From contig JAUXSF010000033.1 of the NCBI GenBank assembly GCA_030679955.1, positions 16,789 through 80,788 on the forward strand: a stretch of 64,000 bases of DNA, given 5' to 3'. Of this stretch, positions 6,103 to 15,423 are shown one piece after another. The position numbers were made by a program, and so were the translations under genes. The DNA comes from Chlamydiales bacterium. Its GTDB lineage: Bacteria > Chlamydiota > Chlamydiia > Chlamydiales > JAJFMA01. How positions within the stretch are numbered: position 1 is the first letter of the stretch; each line of letters begins with the position of its first letter. A model generated the notes under the pieces. It was not told the origin of the DNA and made no database searches. It saw only the letters and a list, made by a program, of their open reading frames with translations.

Positions 6103-8970
6103 ATGATGTTGAAATTTTACATTAGACCAAGCACTTATATGAGACACCTTGCCACCTGTGTGATGGGTACACTTTTGCTAATTGGCAATCCCTTGCATGC
6201 TCAGACAATTGCTGAGAAGAAAGCGGGTATTGCCACCGGAGGGGCTGACTTCGATAAGCCCACCCAAGAGCTTCTGCAAACAGTGAACACCGAATTGGTG
6301 GAGAAAGAGGCTGAGCTGCGTCGCTTATACCGCGAGGTTCAGGAGCTTTATGAAGAGAATGCGCCGGCAGATTCTTTTCATGCAGTTTTGGAGCAAATCA
6401 ACGTTGTTCGTAACGAACTAAATGCTACCTCAGATAGATGGCGCGAAGCTATCGACAACTCGCGTCGCAGCGAGGGCTACGCGTTATGGAACCAGCCAGC
6501 TACTACATTAGAGCAGTTAGTTATCGATTATGGCTCTCAGGAATATGTTTACGTTATTCCTCCCGAAATCGGCAATATCAAGATTAGCGTTGCATCGACC
6601 ATACCTGTTCCACGAGCTTTGTGGACAGAGATGTTGGAGATGATTTTGGCTCAAAACAGCGTGGGAGTAAGGCAGCTTAACCCTTATCTACGTTTGCTCT
6701 ACCCACTAAAGAAAAATCAAGCGGGCATCACACTCATCACCAACCAGCGTGAAGACTTAGAATATCTACCTTTGAATGCTCGCGTTGGGTTTTTTGTATC
6801 ACCAGACCCTTCTGAAGTTCGCCGCGTTGGCTTTTTCCTTGAGCGTTTCCTGAACCCTAACACAACCACATTGCAGATGGTTGGACGCGATATGCTTATT
6901 GTCACTACGGTGGCAGAGGTTAAAGAACTGTTAAAGCTATATGATTTTGTTTCATCCGTTCGTGGAACGACTGAGTACAAGCTAGTGCCGTTGCTGAAAG
7001 CCGACATCAATGAGATGACTAAGGTGCTCGAGGCCATGTTTGAGCAGTTTGCTCAGAAAGAGGCTATTGTTACGACCGATGACAAGGGATCTACTGTTGC
7101 CAAATCAAAGGTGATGGAAGGTCATGGGTTAAAGGTCATCCCTCTTAAAGATGTTGCTAGAGCTGTATTTTTGGTTGGTACGCGTGACGAAATTATGCGC
7201 GCAGAAGCAATCATTCGAGAAGTGGAAAGTTCTATTGGTTCAGCACGTGAAAAGATCGTTTATACCTATCATGTCAAACACTCCGACCCTGAAAAGGTAG
7301 GAGAGGTTGTGGCGAGAATTTATGAACTGCTTGTTGTCGAAGGTATTGGTAAAGCCCCAGTTAAGACTTTAGAAGAGTTAGAACTGGAGAGGCAAGACCG
7401 CATAGCGCGTAACGAAGAAATTATCAAAGAGGGTGGTCTACCTTACCCACAGGCTGGAGGACTATTTCCTGGCCAATATCCTGGCCAATATCCAGGTCAA
7501 TATCCTGGCCAGTTTCTTCCCAATCAGCAACCACAGATTAATATCATTTCTAATGAGCTTAATCAGCGTGGTGGCAGTATGTACAAGAACCCTTTCCCGA
7601 CTGTCTATCCTTTCCCTACGGGTGTTGATGATACCCCCGGCTTTTTCCAAAGTGGTCAGGTGTCGATCAATCCTACACCGATCTTTGCAGTTCCCGATAG
7701 CCATAAGGTTTATAATGTTGGGCGAAACAACTTCTTGGTAGAGCCTCGCACAGGTATTATTGTCATGGTGGTGGATCCTAATCTGCTGCCACGAATTAAG
7801 GCGTTGCTACGACGCATCGACGTTCCTAAGAAGATGGTGCAGTTAGACGTGTTACTAATTGAATACCGTAACAAGCGCACGAATAACTTTGGCTTAAACC
7901 TCCTTTCCATCGGCGGTTGCGCCTCCAATACTCGACATACTGCAGCACGTTTTGACGATGTTGGCCAGTTAACAGGCTGCACGGCTCCTTGCGGCAAAAC
8001 GTGTGCTGGTGGCGGCTGCTGCCCTAACCTTGTGGAAGGAATGTTCGAGTTCTTGCTAACACGCCCCAAAAGCGGAAATTGGCCAGCCTTTGACTTGGCT
8101 TACCGCTTCTTGATGGAGCAGGAAGAAAATACAATTAACGCCAACCCCTCGATCATGACGGTGAACGAGGAGGAAGCACGTATCCAGATTAAGGAAGAGA
8201 TTTCCATTAGTACCGGTATCGTAGAGGTTGTGGGAACGAACCAGAACGTTGGTCCTAAGGACGCGTTTACTCGTACCCAATATGGTACCGACATTAAGAT
8301 TACCCCAACCATCCACGCGCTGCAGGAAGATCCTGAGGATGCCTGGGATAACTCGCCAGACTATGTGACACTTAAGACCTATATTCTATTTGATGACGTG
8401 CTAGCTTCGGTTGATCCCGAACGTCCAAACGTTCTGAGACGTAACATCACCAACGTTGTTCGTGTGGCTGATGGTCAGACTGCTGTTATTGGTGGATTGA
8501 AGCGTAAGGGTATTTCCGACAAGAAACAGATGGTTCCTGGCCTTGGCGAGTCATGCATCGGTAATGCATTTAGCAAGACAGATATGTTGGATACTAGTAC
8601 CGAGATGTTCATCTTCATCACGCCGACTATTATCTATGACCAGTGCGAAGGCATCGAGAAGGTGAAGCGCGACCAGTTATTCCGTCGACCAGGCGATATC
8701 CCGTTGTTTATGTGCGCCGTTGATGAAGCACGTAACCTCGAGCGCGAGCAGCATTTCTGGGCTAGTTGCCAAATATTACACGGTCGTCACCGCGAGGAAT
8801 GCGTGGAGTGGGGCGATGACGCATGTAACCGCCCTAGAGTAAGGGGCTTTATGCGAAATAGGACGCCGTACTATAATGGTGGTTGCGGTGATGGTAATAC
8901 CTGCGGTGGAGACTTTACAGGTTTTGTTGATCGGACTCCATGTTCAGACGATTCCTGCAGTTTTCGCTAG
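6103..8970 (+). CDS. gspD: Type II secretion secretin GspD
   Basis: 955 residues, longer than typical GspD (about 650-750). A signal peptide is visible (hydrophobic core then NPLHA-Q); an internal ATG at 6139 would give a more standard signal peptide, so the start is uncertain. N-domains with repeated secretin N-type modules cover about 165-460, followed by a Gly/Tyr/Pro/Gln repeat (about 455-475), and the secretin barrel domain about 590-860 with the typical VxxGxTxxIGGL-like stretch (VADGQTAVIGGL). Unusual are two Cys-rich zones: an insertion at about 605-645 (GCTAPCGKTCAGGGCCPN) and the C-terminal tail (CGDGNTCGG, CSDDSCSF). Disulfide cross-linking is known in the chlamydial outer envelope, so these may tie the secretin into it. 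Next in the operon is gspE. Confidence 0.93.
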   Translation: MMLKFYIRPSTYMRHLATCVMGTLLLIGNPLHAQTIAEKKAGIATGGADFDKPTQELLQTVNTELVEKEAELRRLYREVQELYEENAPADSFHAVLEQINVVRNELNATSDRWREAIDNSRRSEGYALWNQPATTLEQLVIDYGSQEYVYVIPPEIGNIKISVASTIPVPRALWTEMLEMILAQNSVGVRQLNPYLRLLYPLKKNQAGITLITNQREDLEYLPLNARVGFFVSPDPSEVRRVGFFLERFLNPNTTTLQMVGRDMLIVTTVAEVKELLKLYDFVSSVRGTTEYKLVPLLKADINEMTKVLEAMFEQFAQKEAIVTTDDKGSTVAKSKVMEGHGLKVIPLKDVARAVFLVGTRDEIMRAEAIIREVESSIGSAREKIVYTYHVKHSDPEKVGEVVARIYELLVVEGIGKAPVKTLEELELERQDRIARNEEIIKEGGLPYPQAGGLFPGQYPGQYPGQYPGQFLPNQQPQINIISNELNQRGGSMYKNPFPTVYPFPTGVDDTPGFFQSGQVSINPTPIFAVPDSHKVYNVGRNNFLVEPRTGIIVMVVDPNLLPRIKALLRRIDVPKKMVQLDVLLIEYRNKRTNNFGLNLLSIGGCASNTRHTAARFDDVGQLTGCTAPCGKTCAGGGCCPNLVEGMFEFLLTRPKSGNWPAFDLAYRFLMEQEENTINANPSIMTVNEEEARIQIKEEISISTGIVEVVGTNQNVGPKDAFTRTQYGTDIKITPTIHALQEDPEDAWDNSPDYVTLKTYILFDDVLASVDPERPNVLRRNITNVVRVADGQTAVIGGLKRKGISDKKQMVPGLGESCIGNAFSKTDMLDTSTEMFIFITPTIIYDQCEGIEKVKRDQLFRRPGDIPLFMCAVDEARNLEREQHFWASCQILHGRHREECVEWGDDACNRPRVRGFMRNRTPYYNGGCGDGNTCGGDFTGFVDRTPCSDDSCSFR
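7468..7515 (+). repeat. Four 12-base tandem units in gspD encoding GQYP
   Basis: Units of CCTGGCCAATAT or close variants run in phase with the gspD frame and give GQYP-GQYP-GQYP-GQFL. They sit in the linker between the N-domains and the secretin core and could vary in copy number between strains. Confidence 0.85.
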
Positions 8971-9018
8971 TTTCAAGGTCTCGTCCGCATAACCTTTAAC
9001 CCTGGCAGCACGAAGAGT

Positions 9019-10671
9019 ATGCAAGAGAGACCGTCTGATCAAAATATTCCCGAGTCGATTGGCGACGAGCTGATACGCCACGGCATTATCGGTGGCGAGG
9101 ATGTCAATGCGGCCTTGGCCTCTCAATTCGGCATGCCTATCATTTCTCAGATTAACCAATTTAATCTGAGTCAAGAGATCTATGACAAGGTTCCTTATTC
9201 CTTTGTAAAAAGACACGTCGTTCTTCCCTATGATCAGGAAGACGGTTTTGTGGTCGTCGCAGTATCGGATCCTCTCAACTTGGATCCCTTACAAGATCTT
9301 CGGTACATGTTGAACCTGGAAATAAAAGCAGTTTACGCCCCGCGGGAAGCTGTTTTATCAGCGATCAACGAGTGTTACAATACAGAGACCGGTGCAGCCA
9401 GTAAACTCATCGCTGAGATATCGGAGAAAAGGAGCGCAGATGGTGGCGAAGAAGAGGAGGTTGAAACATACGATCTTCTGGATGACCGCCGCGACCAAGC
9501 TCCAGTTGTAAAGTTATTGAACCTAATCCTAACCGAAGCAATTCAGCAACGCGCTTCGGATATTCACTTTGAACCTTACGAGAGTGGTCTGCGTGTTCGT
9601 TACCGTATCGACGGTGTATTGCAATCGCGTCACTCTCCCGCACCCGAATATCAAGGGCCTTTGATGACGCGTGTAAAGGTTATTTCCCGCTTAGACATTG
9701 CCGAGCGCCGCTTGCCTCAGGACGGACGTATCAAGCTAAAGATGGGACGTCGCGAAATTGACTTTCGTGTCAGCACCGTGCCTGTTGCCGGTGGTGAGCG
9801 CATAGTCTTGCGTATCCTCGACAAGGGCAACGTCATGCTAGGTTTGACACGCCTTGGTATGCTGCCACATGACTACAACGAGTTTCGTCGTTTGATCAAA
9901 ATGCCAGAGGGCATTGTGTTAGTAACCGGCCCCACAGGTAGCGGTAAAACCACAACATTGTATAGCGGCATCAACGACTTGTACAATGATGAAATCAACA
10001 TCATGACGATTGAGGATCCTGTTGAATATAACCTAAAAGGTATTGCACAGATTGGCGTGCAGCATAAAATCAACCTCGACTTTGCACGTGGCTTAAGGCA
10101 TATCCTCCGTCAAGACCCTGATGTCGTCATGGTTGGTGAAATTCGTGACTTTGAAACCGCCGAAATAGCCATTCAGGCTGCTTTGACAGGTCACTTAGTG
10201 TTAAGTACGTTGCACACCAACGATGCTCCATCGGCTATCACGCGTCTTGTCGACATGGGTGTAGAGCCCTATTTGCTGTCCAGTAGCGTTATAGGCGTAC
10301 TCGCACAGCGACTTGTTAGACGTATCTGTCCCAACTGTCGCCGCGCAATCGATGCTACTGCTGCCGAATTGGCGAGCATTGGGCTAAATGTGGAAGACCT
10401 GCCTGATGGCGTGGTATACGAAGGCGCTGGATGCGATAATTGCCTAGGATCCGGCTATAGAGGCCGTCACGGCGCCTATGAGCTAATGACCGTTAACAAC
10501 GAAATCCGCAAACAAATCGTCAAGAGTCCCGACTCAGTCATCCTTCGCGAAATAGCCCTTAGAACAGGGATGACAAGTCTTCGCCACCATGGCTCCGAGC
10601 TCGTTAAGCAAGGTATCACCACCATCGCTGAGGTGATGCGCGTAACACGTGCTGTAGAGGCGGAGAGGTAA
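9019..10671 (+). CDS. gspE: Type II secretion ATPase GspE
   Basis: 550 residues. The N-terminal N1E-type domain (about 1-125) is followed by the ATPase: Asp/His box region, Walker A GPTGSGKTT (304-312), the Asp-box MTIEDPVEY, Walker B-type VMVGEIRDFETA and the His-box LSTLHTNDA. A tetracysteine zinc site is present as CPNC and CDNC around residues 437-477. It powers pseudopilus assembly at the cytoplasmic face of the inner membrane, working with GspF. The start with GAAGAG ahead fits. gspF begins 3 bases after the stop. Confidence 0.96.
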   Translation: MQERPSDQNIPESIGDELIRHGIIGGEDVNAALASQFGMPIISQINQFNLSQEIYDKVPYSFVKRHVVLPYDQEDGFVVVAVSDPLNLDPLQDLRYMLNLEIKAVYAPREAVLSAINECYNTETGAASKLIAEISEKRSADGGEEEEVETYDLLDDRRDQAPVVKLLNLILTEAIQQRASDIHFEPYESGLRVRYRIDGVLQSRHSPAPEYQGPLMTRVKVISRLDIAERRLPQDGRIKLKMGRREIDFRVSTVPVAGGERIVLRILDKGNVMLGLTRLGMLPHDYNEFRRLIKMPEGIVLVTGPTGSGKTTTLYSGINDLYNDEINIMTIEDPVEYNLKGIAQIGVQHKINLDFARGLRHILRQDPDVVMVGEIRDFETAEIAIQAALTGHLVLSTLHTNDAPSAITRLVDMGVEPYLLSSSVIGVLAQRLVRRICPNCRRAIDATAAELASIGLNVEDLPDGVVYEGAGCDNCLGSGYRGRHGAYELMTVNNEIRKQIVKSPDSVILREIALRTGMTSLRHHGSELVKQGITTIAEVMRVTRAVEAER

Positions 10672-10674
10672 CAT

Positions 10675-11865
10675 ATGCCTATTTACCGCTACCAAGCTAT
10701 GGATGCCAAGGGTGCCCGCAAGACCGGCGTGATAGAGGCGATGAGCGTGACTGACGCCAAAGAACGACTACGTTTTCAAGACCTCATGGTCACCTCTTTA
10801 ACAGAGAAAAAGGGGCTTAGCTCCAAAGAAAACCTAAAAGGCGACGAATTAGTCGCCTACACTCTTCAGTTAGCGCAATTGCTTAATGCTGGCTTGCCTT
10901 TGTACGAGAGCCTCTTGGCCATGGAACAGCAGTATCGTGGTGAACCCACACACCGTATCGTTATGAGCTTGGGGAACCAAATCAAGGCTGGTACACCACT
11001 GTCGGTAGCGATGGCTGCCTATCCCGGTAGTTTCGATCGCCTTTATTGTGCAATGGTGTCGGCCGGTGAAGCCGTCGGAGCCTTAGGGGATGTGTTGGAG
11101 CGCCTTGGGGATCTTTTATCCAAACAGCTAGCTTTAAAGAGCCAGATTCAAACAGCCATGATCTATCCCGGCATCCTGTCGACCTTTTGCTTGCTGATTA
11201 TTGGCATGCTTTTGGGCTTCGTGGTGCCAAGTATTGAGGGCATTTTTAAAGGTAGGGAGCTTAATGCCTTTACAGAAGCCATCTTAGCTCTTAGCCGTTT
11301 TGCCCGAGCTTATTGGATGATCTATATACCCCTGATTATCGGCTTTATTGTTTTTGCCGTTGTCCGCTTGCGTTCGGAAAAGGGAAAGATGTGGTTGCAG
11401 CGAACGGTTATTAGGCTGCCTTTCTTCCGCACCCTAGCAATCCAGGCGGCGACCGCACGCTTCTGCCGTACCATGAGTACCTTACAGCAGGGCGGTCTGC
11501 CCATGATTGACTCCCTGCGCATCGCTAAGGCAACGGTTGGTAATGTTGTGATTGAAAAAGTAATTGAAAAGGCTGAGGAACAGATCATTGCAGGCAGTAC
11601 TCTGGCCAAAGAACTTTCGCGATCAGATCTTATACCCAGCATGGCCGCTCGTATGCTTCTTGTAGGCGAAGAGGCAGGCTCCAGCATTGAAATGATGAAC
11701 CGAATTGCCTCAATGTATGAGGGAGAATTAGAAAAATCGCTGACACGTTTGCTGACCTTTGCACAACCCGTGATTTTGATTGTCATGGGTGGTATTATTG
11801 GGACAGTAATGGTTGCAATTCTATTGCCTATCGCCAACGTAGCTTCGCTGGCTCATGGCCGATAA
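10675..11865 (+). CDS. gspF: Type II secretion inner-membrane platform protein GspF
   Basis: 396 residues, the usual family length. Starts with the typical PIYRYQAMDAKGARKTG. It has two T2SF repeats (about 60-190 and 265-385), membrane segments at about 160-190, 210-230 and near the C-terminus, and the characteristic VSAGEAVGALGDVLERL and VGEEAGSSIEMMNRIA sequences, one in each repeat. It forms the platform that couples GspE to pseudopilin assembly. GAGGT lies ahead of the start; translation is probably coupled to gspE. Confidence 0.95.
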   Translation: MPIYRYQAMDAKGARKTGVIEAMSVTDAKERLRFQDLMVTSLTEKKGLSSKENLKGDELVAYTLQLAQLLNAGLPLYESLLAMEQQYRGEPTHRIVMSLGNQIKAGTPLSVAMAAYPGSFDRLYCAMVSAGEAVGALGDVLERLGDLLSKQLALKSQIQTAMIYPGILSTFCLLIIGMLLGFVVPSIEGIFKGRELNAFTEAILALSRFARAYWMIYIPLIIGFIVFAVVRLRSEKGKMWLQRTVIRLPFFRTLAIQAATARFCRTMSTLQQGGLPMIDSLRIAKATVGNVVIEKVIEKAEEQIIAGSTLAKELSRSDLIPSMAARMLLVGEEAGSSIEMMNRIASMYEGELEKSLTRLLTFAQPVILIVMGGIIGTVMVAILLPIANVASLAHGR

Positions 11866-11883
11866 CGATTAACGGAGGGTTTT

Positions 11884-12273
11884 ATGAAAGGTGTTTGGAG
11901 ATCAACTCGTCGCTTTATTACGTTGATAGAGATCATGATCGTCATGACGCTTATCGCCATGATTTTAGGTGTCGTCGCGTATAACTATCAGGGAGCTCTT
12001 GAAGAAGGGCGTGCCTTTGAAACGCGTGCTAACATAGAGAAAATTCGTACCATCTTGACCCTAAAAGTCGCAAATGATCCTGGCGCCATCGATAGCGTTC
12101 AAGATAAATGGAAAGATTACGTTAAATCATCTCCGCTAGTGCAAAACCCTGAGAAAGTGGTTAGGGATGGCTGGGGCGATGAATACAAAGTGACCGTAGA
12201 ACAATCTGACGAAGGTAATCCTGTGATTACAGTGAAGTCACCGCGGTTGGAAGCCTTTGAAAAAAGCAAATGA
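11884..12273 (+). CDS. gspG: Major pseudopilin GspG
   Basis: 129 residues. Short basic leader (KGVWRSTRR) followed by FITLIEIMIVMTLIAMILGVV, the hydrophobic helix with Glu in the +5 position when cleavage is placed after the Phe. The usual Gly at -1 is missing (Phe instead). The C-terminal half has the GspG-type NIEKIRTILTLK helix and a short beta region with VVRDGWGDEYKV, matching the family's RDPWGNPYxY motif. GGAGG sits ahead of the ATG. It is the main pseudopilus subunit; it overlaps the next gene by 4 bases. Confidence 0.9.
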   Translation: MKGVWRSTRRFITLIEIMIVMTLIAMILGVVAYNYQGALEEGRAFETRANIEKIRTILTLKVANDPGAIDSVQDKWKDYVKSSPLVQNPEKVVRDGWGDEYKVTVEQSDEGNPVITVKSPRLEAFEKSK

Positions 12274-12932
12274 TAAAGGCTAAACATCGCTTTTTTACGT
12301 TGTTAGAGTTGTTGATTGTTCTGTGCATTTTGTCGGTTGTCTTAGGTGTTGTGGGCCTGAACCTTGGCTCAGCTGCACGCACGGAAAGCTTTCGTGCTAG
12401 CGTAGGAACACTTGTAGATAAGTTGCGCATGGCCCAGGACATCATGCTGATTCTTAAAACCAGCGTTAAAGTGACCTTAAGTCAATCGGACAAAGGCCTA
12501 TCAGTTTCTATTGCTGCCGAGGGGGCGCTGTCGCCAGCGCTCCTTCAGGCTACTTCAGAAAAAATAGTGATCCAGGAAATCAAGAGCTTTTCATTTACTG
12601 AAGGGGACAAGGTCTCTACAGACAAAGTTACCCTAGACTTCCTCTCAAGTGGCACCAAGATGACAAAAGGCACTCTTGTTGTGGGCTCTGGTGATTTGAA
12701 AGAAGAAATTTACCTTCCAGGCTATCCTAAGATCATTAAGATAGGGCCAGCAGAGGCCGACGATGAAATTACTCCAGAGTTGATCATGGAGCTGTATCCC
12801 GCTGAGGTACGAGCTGCAGAAGTGAAGCGCAAGGAGCAAAAAGAAGCTAAGGAAGCTATAGAAAAGGCTAAGGAAGAACAAGAGAAGGCCAACCAAGAAG
12901 CTAAGAAGGGCAATGCAGCTAATAAGAAGTAA
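12270..12932 (+). CDS. gspH: Minor pseudopilin, GspH-like
   Basis: 220 residues, overlapping gspG by ATGA. Leader KAKHRF then FTLLELLIVLCILSVVLGVVG, with Glu at +5 and Phe in the -1 place. The body has the GspH-like order (RASVGTLVDKLRMAQDIML). The last 40 residues are a highly charged Lys/Glu/Ala helix (AIEKAKEEQEKANQEAKKG), an extension not expected in ordinary GspH. The symbol rests mainly on gene order and the pseudopilin helix. Confidence 0.75.
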   Translation: MIKAKHRFFTLLELLIVLCILSVVLGVVGLNLGSAARTESFRASVGTLVDKLRMAQDIMLILKTSVKVTLSQSDKGLSVSIAAEGALSPALLQATSEKIVIQEIKSFSFTEGDKVSTDKVTLDFLSSGTKMTKGTLVVGSGDLKEEIYLPGYPKIIKIGPAEADDEITPELIMELYPAEVRAAEVKRKEQKEAKEAIEKAKEEQEKANQEAKKGNAANKK

Positions 12933-13392
12933 ACGACACATTCTTCTGCTGGAAGTTCTGGTTGCCATAGCTATCGTTGTGCTTTGCGTCGTACCCTTAT
13001 TACGCCCGCACCTTTTTATACTAACGGAAGAGAAGCGCTTCATACGCGAAGTGGAACTCGATCGCCTCGTAGGAATCCTCTACTCCAATCTTTTGATCGA
13101 AGGCTTCTATCGCGGCACCATTAAATGGGACACCATTGCTCAAGGTGAGAGCATTCCCCTTGACGACCCAGCGGTGCGCGATCTTGGCTTCACCGGCTCT
13201 TACAAATTTAGCTTAGAAAAGAAGAAAGCTAAGGTTGAGGAGGGTAATTACATTCTTAACCTCATCAGGATTACCTATAACTTTGATCCAATTGGCGGCG
13301 GAGCATCTGTGGTGTATTCCTATGATCTATTTGTTCAAAGGGGTGAGCCCAAGGATAAGTCGCACGAAGAGGAGCCGAGTAGCAATGCGTAA
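12913..13392 (+). CDS. gspI: Minor pseudopilin, GspI-like
   Basis: 159 residues, overlapping the gspH-like gene by 20 bases; GAAGGG precedes the ATG. Leader QLIRSKRH then ILLLEVLVAIAIVVLCVVPLL: Glu at +5, His in the -1 place. LLEVLVAIAI is typical of GspI (FTLLEVLVAL). The rest is a small globular domain with a C-terminal Glu-rich tail. Position between H-like and J-like genes supports the call. Confidence 0.75.
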   Translation: MQLIRSKRHILLLEVLVAIAIVVLCVVPLLRPHLFILTEEKRFIREVELDRLVGILYSNLLIEGFYRGTIKWDTIAQGESIPLDDPAVRDLGFTGSYKFSLEKKKAKVEEGNYILNLIRITYNFDPIGGGASVVYSYDLFVQRGEPKDKSHEEEPSSNA

Positions 13393-14137
13393 GACCAAGC
13401 GCTTTGTCACATTGCTCGAGGTTGTCATTGCTATGGCCCTCGTCTCGGTTCTTATGACCGTCCTCATGTCCTATTATGGGCAGATTGCCATGATTCAGGG
13501 AGAGGTCAATTCTGCCCGTGAAGAAGGATTCCAACTACGCTACCTTCAAGCACGCCTATCCTATGTTTTACCTCGTATTGTTCCCGTCAGAGGACCTGTA
13601 GGTGAATTGGACAAAAGGGATGACTTCTACTTCTATTCTCAAGAAGAAAATGAGTTATCACCAAGCTTAGTCTTTACCTATGACAATGGCATAGACCTTG
13701 ATGCACGCTTCTCAAACCATGTTTTGGGACGCCTCATGCTCGATGAAAAAGATGGCCACCAGCGCCTAATGCTCTATACCTGGCCTGTTCCTCGTTGTTG
13801 GACCAAGGATGAAGAGCAACCTCCAATGAAGAAAGAGGTGCTTGTCGATCGAATTACCGACGTAGATTTTCAGTTTTATTATCCACCAGACCCCGCCGAA
13901 CTTCCCGGGATAGCGATCCGCGGCCTACAAAGCACGCCCGTAGGCAATGAACAAGACAAGCCTGCCAAGGATCAATGGATGTCCCGTTGGTATCCCTCGT
14001 ATATGGACTTGCCGGCAGTGGTCAAAGTACGTGTGAAGCGCACCGTACAAACCGGTTTGACGCCTGCTGGACAATGGATAGATATGGCTTTTCCTCTACC
14101 TAATTCTCGGAAAGCAATAGCGGTGACACAACCATGA
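13385..14137 (+). CDS. gspJ: Minor pseudopilin, GspJ-like
   Basis: 250 residues from the ATG at 13385; the frame stays open upstream to 13235 but GAGGAG and the leader RKTKRF place the start here, overlapping the previous gene by 8 bases. The helix VTLLEVVIAMALVSVLMTVLM has Glu at +5 and Phe at -1. The globular part includes RITDVDFQFYYPP, resembling the GspJ VxxLxFxYYD motif. With the H-, I- and K-like proteins it would form the pseudopilus tip. Confidence 0.78.
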   Translation: MRKTKRFVTLLEVVIAMALVSVLMTVLMSYYGQIAMIQGEVNSAREEGFQLRYLQARLSYVLPRIVPVRGPVGELDKRDDFYFYSQEENELSPSLVFTYDNGIDLDARFSNHVLGRLMLDEKDGHQRLMLYTWPVPRCWTKDEEQPPMKKEVLVDRITDVDFQFYYPPDPAELPGIAIRGLQSTPVGNEQDKPAKDQWMSRWYPSYMDLPAVVKVRVKRTVQTGLTPAGQWIDMAFPLPNSRKAIAVTQP

Positions 14138-15051
14138 ATGTGCTGGTGCTAGTATTTACAATGCTTTCGTTGCTTACCGTGATGACCTATTCACAGCTTA
14201 AGACCTTTTTAGATGCTGCAGGAATGCGTATTGAATATGAACGCTTCATGATGAAAGAGGAGCGTAAATCCAATAATGACCTCGAAGACATCAAATACAC
14301 CAATTCCTACGTAGATAAAAATGCTGCCAAGGATACTGGCAAGGATAGGGGAGAAGCTGCTTTAGCCAAACTGCATGTCAAGGTGCTCTTTGATAAGAAA
14401 GAGGAAGATGAGCAAGCAGGGGTGGGCAAAGAACCAGCAAAAGATGCCGAAAAAGAGAACAAAGATGGTCCTACTGATAGATTTGAAAGCACCAAAGATA
14501 TTTTAAAGAAGCTCATAGATATTCTTTATGGCAAGCAAGCCTTTTATAAAGAGGCGCTGAAAAAGCGTCCTGATCTGATCGATGATCTGATTCGCGAAAT
14601 GATGAAAACAGCCAGTAAGTCGACTTGTAAGCTTAAGTTCACAAATATTCGAGACCTCGCCAACATACCCTTTACCGATAACCCAGACCTTCGAGAAGTA
14701 TTCTACAAGATGCTAAAGGGAGAGCCTTCAAGCACTCGACTGAATGATAGAGGCAAGGAAGTGGTCGCTAAAGAGGGTTATCCTTCAATACAAGAGTACC
14801 TTACGGTTGCTAGGACTCCATCTAAAATTCGCGTGTGGTTAGCGCGTAAGGCGCTCTTGCAGGCAATTTTTAGAGATCCCCAGGCTATTATTGACCGTCG
14901 TGATGAACTCCACAAGTACATTAAAGACGAAGTCTGGACCGTCGACGGTGCCCAGGAAGAGTTTAATCGCTTTAACGATGCTCTTAATACAGAGGTCGAT
15001 CTCAAGATGTTAGACTTCAAAGTCTCCAAGACACGCCCCCCATCCGATTAA
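14134..15051 (+). CDS. gspK: GspK-like protein, last gene of the secretion operon
   Basis: 305 residues, ATGA overlap with the J-like gene. Begins directly with a hydrophobic helix (NVLVLVFTMLSLLTVMTY), without a basic leader and without Glu at +5; loss of E5 is known in GspK. The body is helical and Lys/Glu-rich, with a low-complexity charged stretch at about 95-125. Position after G-H-I-J is the main reason for the K call; sequence similarity to GspK is not obvious by eye. Its last 15 codons recur in altered form at 17338-17385. Confidence 0.55.
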   Translation: MNVLVLVFTMLSLLTVMTYSQLKTFLDAAGMRIEYERFMMKEERKSNNDLEDIKYTNSYVDKNAAKDTGKDRGEAALAKLHVKVLFDKKEEDEQAGVGKEPAKDAEKENKDGPTDRFESTKDILKKLIDILYGKQAFYKEALKKRPDLIDDLIREMMKTASKSTCKLKFTNIRDLANIPFTDNPDLREVFYKMLKGEPSSTRLNDRGKEVVAKEGYPSIQEYLTVARTPSKIRVWLARKALLQAIFRDPQAIIDRRDELHKYIKDEVWTVDGAQEEFNRFNDALNTEVDLKMLDFKVSKTRPPSD

Positions 15052-15066
15052 GTGGACTTAGTGGAC
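15007..15066 (+). repeat. Left copy of a 60-base direct repeat (gspK 3' end)
   Basis: The end of gspK plus the bases GTGGAC after the stop. It matches 17338-17398 with about ten mismatches; the two peptides are KMLDFKVSKTRPPSD and KMSDFKVSKTRVPSD, both followed by TAA in phase. Just after it, TGGAC units repeat (TTAGTGGACGGAGTGGACG). Confidence 0.85.
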
Positions 15067-15155
15067 GGAGTGGACGAAGACACAGGTTGATCATCCGATC
15101 GCGTATAGATGGTTATTTTGCTGCTAATGCTGCGAAGCAGCAATTCTTATCTTAG

Positions 15156-15187
15156 CCCCTAGCCATACCTGAAAGGTTGGCTAGGGG
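15156..15187 (+). terminator. Strong hairpin after the gsp operon
   Basis: CCCCTAGCCA and TGGCTAGGGG pair over 10 bases, with further inner pairing ACCT/AGGT around a GAA loop. It lies 105 bases past the gspK stop and is followed by TATCATATTT. The left arm with its flank (TTAGCCCCTAGCC, 15152-15164) is also a perfect inverted match to GGCTAGGGGCTAA at 15315-15327, so the gap 15052-15423 holds three arms of one repeat. I see no gene in this gap. Confidence 0.7.
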
Positions 15188-15423
15188 TATCATATTTAAT
15201 GTGTTCGCGCTGCGAAGCATCGCGTCTATTTGCAATTTCATTACAAGTGAACCAAGGGCGCTGTTTCTTAACGCGAAGAATTTTGATCTCATTCGTAGTT
15301 GACGCTTCGGGTACGGCTAGGGGCTAAAATAGAAATTTGCTGCTTCTCTAGAAAGAGATCCGGTTCGGAAATTTCCCTGAAATGGTACGCTAGAAATAGT
15401 TTCACTAGCAAATAAGGGGGGTT

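Noticed and set aside
7468..7515. CRISPR-like spaced repeat
   Set aside because: The units are directly adjacent, 12 bases long and in phase with gspD; no spacers. No CRISPR array is seen anywhere in the window.
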